From Monomorium pharaonis (lineage: Eukaryota > Arthropoda > Insecta > Hymenoptera > Formicidae): 64,000 nt of DNA. Where the stretch lies: the NCBI RefSeq assembly GCF_013373865.1, contig NC_050471.1, positions 5,369,307 to 5,433,306 of the forward strand, written 5' to 3'. Position numbers and translations under genes: made by a program. Positions 62,139 through 64,000 of this stretch are shown here, piece after piece. The notes under the pieces are model-generated. The model was not told where the DNA came from. It saw only the letters and a program-made list of their open reading frames with translations, and made no database searches. Each line of letters begins with the position of its first letter. Position 1 is the first letter of the stretch.

Positions 62139-64000
62139 CCCAATATAGGTATATTTATCGACTTAACAGACTTATTCTCAGAAAGACTCAGAAAGAGATC
62201 AACTTTTCTTGGAATAGCTAAAATTGTTACAATAAAATTTTTTTTAATTACATAGATATTTTAATATCAAAATTTTTTAAAATTAAAACTCGAAAAAAAT
62301 TATACATATCATTAAAAAATATATATATATATATTGTTTTTCATTATTAATTTAATTAAACTTATTCTGCTAGATTACATTATATTAATTTACAATTATA
62401 TTAATAATATGTATAAATAAGTAATGCATTTTACATAAAATTATATACAGGATGAATTTTAATGATTCATACTGAATCATATTAAATCATATTGAAATAA
62501 TTAAATCGTTAAAAATTATATATAATTTTATTAATTTAACGAAAGATATATATTTCTCTTCTCTTTCATAAATAAAAAACAAATTAAAGTTCTATAATGC
62601 ACGGTGAATGAGAACGATGAAATGTAGATTACGTTTCTTGGATACGAAAAGGTGCAAGTCAATAAAGGGAATTTCGGAGTTGATACGTTTCTATAACGAC
62701 AGACACAAAGAGTTCAGTAGCGAACAGGAACCGCCCTTAACCGCCCTTGTAAGATCCTTTTTACAAGGGGGCCAGAAACACGCGGAACGCGATATTACGC
62801 ACAATTTCGAAAGTAAAATTTCTACGCAATTAAATTGTGAAAAAAATTAACAATGATTACAAGAACGATGGAGCAGTGCCGAATGTGCAACCGGGGATTG
62901 CAGTCCTACAATATACCCTTCGATACTCACGAGAAGAAGGAGACCTACACATTCGTGAAAAGTCCAAGAGCAATATTACACATTCAAAAGAAATACAGAA
63001 ATCCTCCAATGTAAGTACAATCAATCATTTTCGATAACAGATAACAATGTTATAAGATGATAATTTCATTATAACCTTAATGAGAGGACTTTGGAAACTC
63101 AAAAAATTGCTTGATAAACATCGGCAAACTTGTAGCGCTCTTGAATAAATTTTAAATTTCTAAATAAAACTTTTTTCTTTCAAAGAAAAATTAGGCATGC
63201 ATAAATTAAGTCTTTGTCATCTTTGTATAAAAATCATAATTCTACGCTAATAATAATTGTAGATTATTTTGCGCCTACAATTAATAAAGAATATCTTTTT
63301 TGTAATAGCGCATAAAATTTTCATGTTGTCGACGCAACAAGTGTAGATAATATACGACGTGTAGTTGTAAACCCCGTTTTAATGCTCTCGCGTAAATGTA
63401 CGCCTTAATGATTATCTGAATTAATGATTCCACATGTCGCAAGCGCATAATACGGAAATTACAGATTATGTTCGTTTCTTTACATAAAACATTGCTCTAC
63501 ATATTTAATACTGTGCTAACCTTACGTAAAAGTGTGAACTTTTAACTTTACAAAAGATTTACACATACATTACAACATGTGAGAAATAGAGCACGTCAAA
63601 ATCGTGAAGAATCTATTTCTTGCACGTTGTCTATCTGTAACCTTTCTATTTTTTACATGTTGTCTATCTGTAGTCTTTTCTCATAGTCAATATTCTTACA
63701 TATAACAACGTAGCAATAAAAATCTTTACTTAATTTTCAATTTTTCTATCTTGCAATTCCCAATAAATTTACTTAAAATAATCTCTAGAAGAAAACTGTC
63801 ACTATACACCCCGACAATGATATATGTATATTTTAATAACTTTTCGAATAAAATGTTTAAAAAACTCACGGAAAAAAAGAAAACACAAAATTTCACATAA
63901 ATTACATATTCCAAGAAAATGATTAAGATTAAACGTTAAGACTAGAAAAAGAATATCAATAACTGGAAAAGCGCACCACATTGATAATGTAATATTTAGT
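62139..64000. other. Right edge, AT-rich non-coding
   Basis: The one GC-balanced patch, 62600-62960, holds a 9-bp perfect stem CCCTTGTAA (62744-62752) with TTACAAGGG (62761-62769) and two short frames without known domains. No other feature was recognised. Confidence 0.45.

Noticed and set aside
62743..62770. Possible microRNA hairpin
   Set aside because: The stem is only 9 bp with an 8-base loop, far below microRNA precursor length.
62608..63037. Two overlapping short frames that could be exons
   Set aside because: No known domain, no convincing splice pattern, and they contain a palindromic stem. Kept as unassigned sequence.
1..64000. CRISPR arrays, operons or bacterial-type systems
   Set aside because: No regular spaced repeats, no tiled long frames; the gene content and composition are those of an insect chromosome.

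Overview
The window looks like a stretch of an insect nuclear genome, most likely a hymenopteran such as an ant. This is inferred from abundant CpG with no sign of depletion, many (GA)n/(TC)n microsatellites, AT-rich deserts alternating with CpG-rich islands, and the one recognisable protein. Bacterial features (operons, ribosome binding sites, long tiled reading frames) are absent. The species cannot be named from sequence alone.

Only one protein-coding gene is supported: a class III POU-homeodomain transcription factor, the insect ventral veins lacking (vvl/drifter) orthologue. It lies on the minus strand at 26297-27648 with no introns. Its reading frame is broken by what appears to be one missing base near 27364. 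Allowing for that base, the protein is about 450 residues, with a His-rich N-terminal half, a POU-specific domain, a linker, a POU homeodomain and a short tail. A 3' UTR probably extends leftward, perhaps to about 23.3 kb. The 5' UTR and promoter lie to the right, in 27649 to about 29.6 kb.

The remainder is a gene desert. Left flank, 0-17 kb (downstream of vvl): CpG-rich islands, GA/TC microsatellites, a polypyrimidine tract of about 480 bp, two long perfect palindromes, and three pairs of imperfectly duplicated non-coding modules (895/2291, 3565/4306, 9235/10578). 17-26 kb: AT-rich sequence with an enhancer-like island at 21.5-22.2 kb, then the probable 3' UTR. Right flank, 30-64 kb (upstream of vvl): AT-rich sequence containing two TA-flanked inverted-repeat elements that look like mariner-type MITEs (31511-31714, 55877-56188), a possible third fragment, and several GC-rich islands that resemble developmental enhancers (34.1, 40.6, 44.0, 46.3, 47.0, 51.6 and 57.8 kb).

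The working picture is one developmental regulator inside a large cis-regulatory domain. Twelve perfect POU octamers (ATGCAAAT) are scattered across the window, about three to four times the hand-estimated chance number, which suggests autoregulation. Duplicated modules carrying homeodomain, TEAD-like and PHO-like words suggest repeated or shadow enhancers. No tRNA, rRNA, CRISPR array or intact transposase gene was seen.
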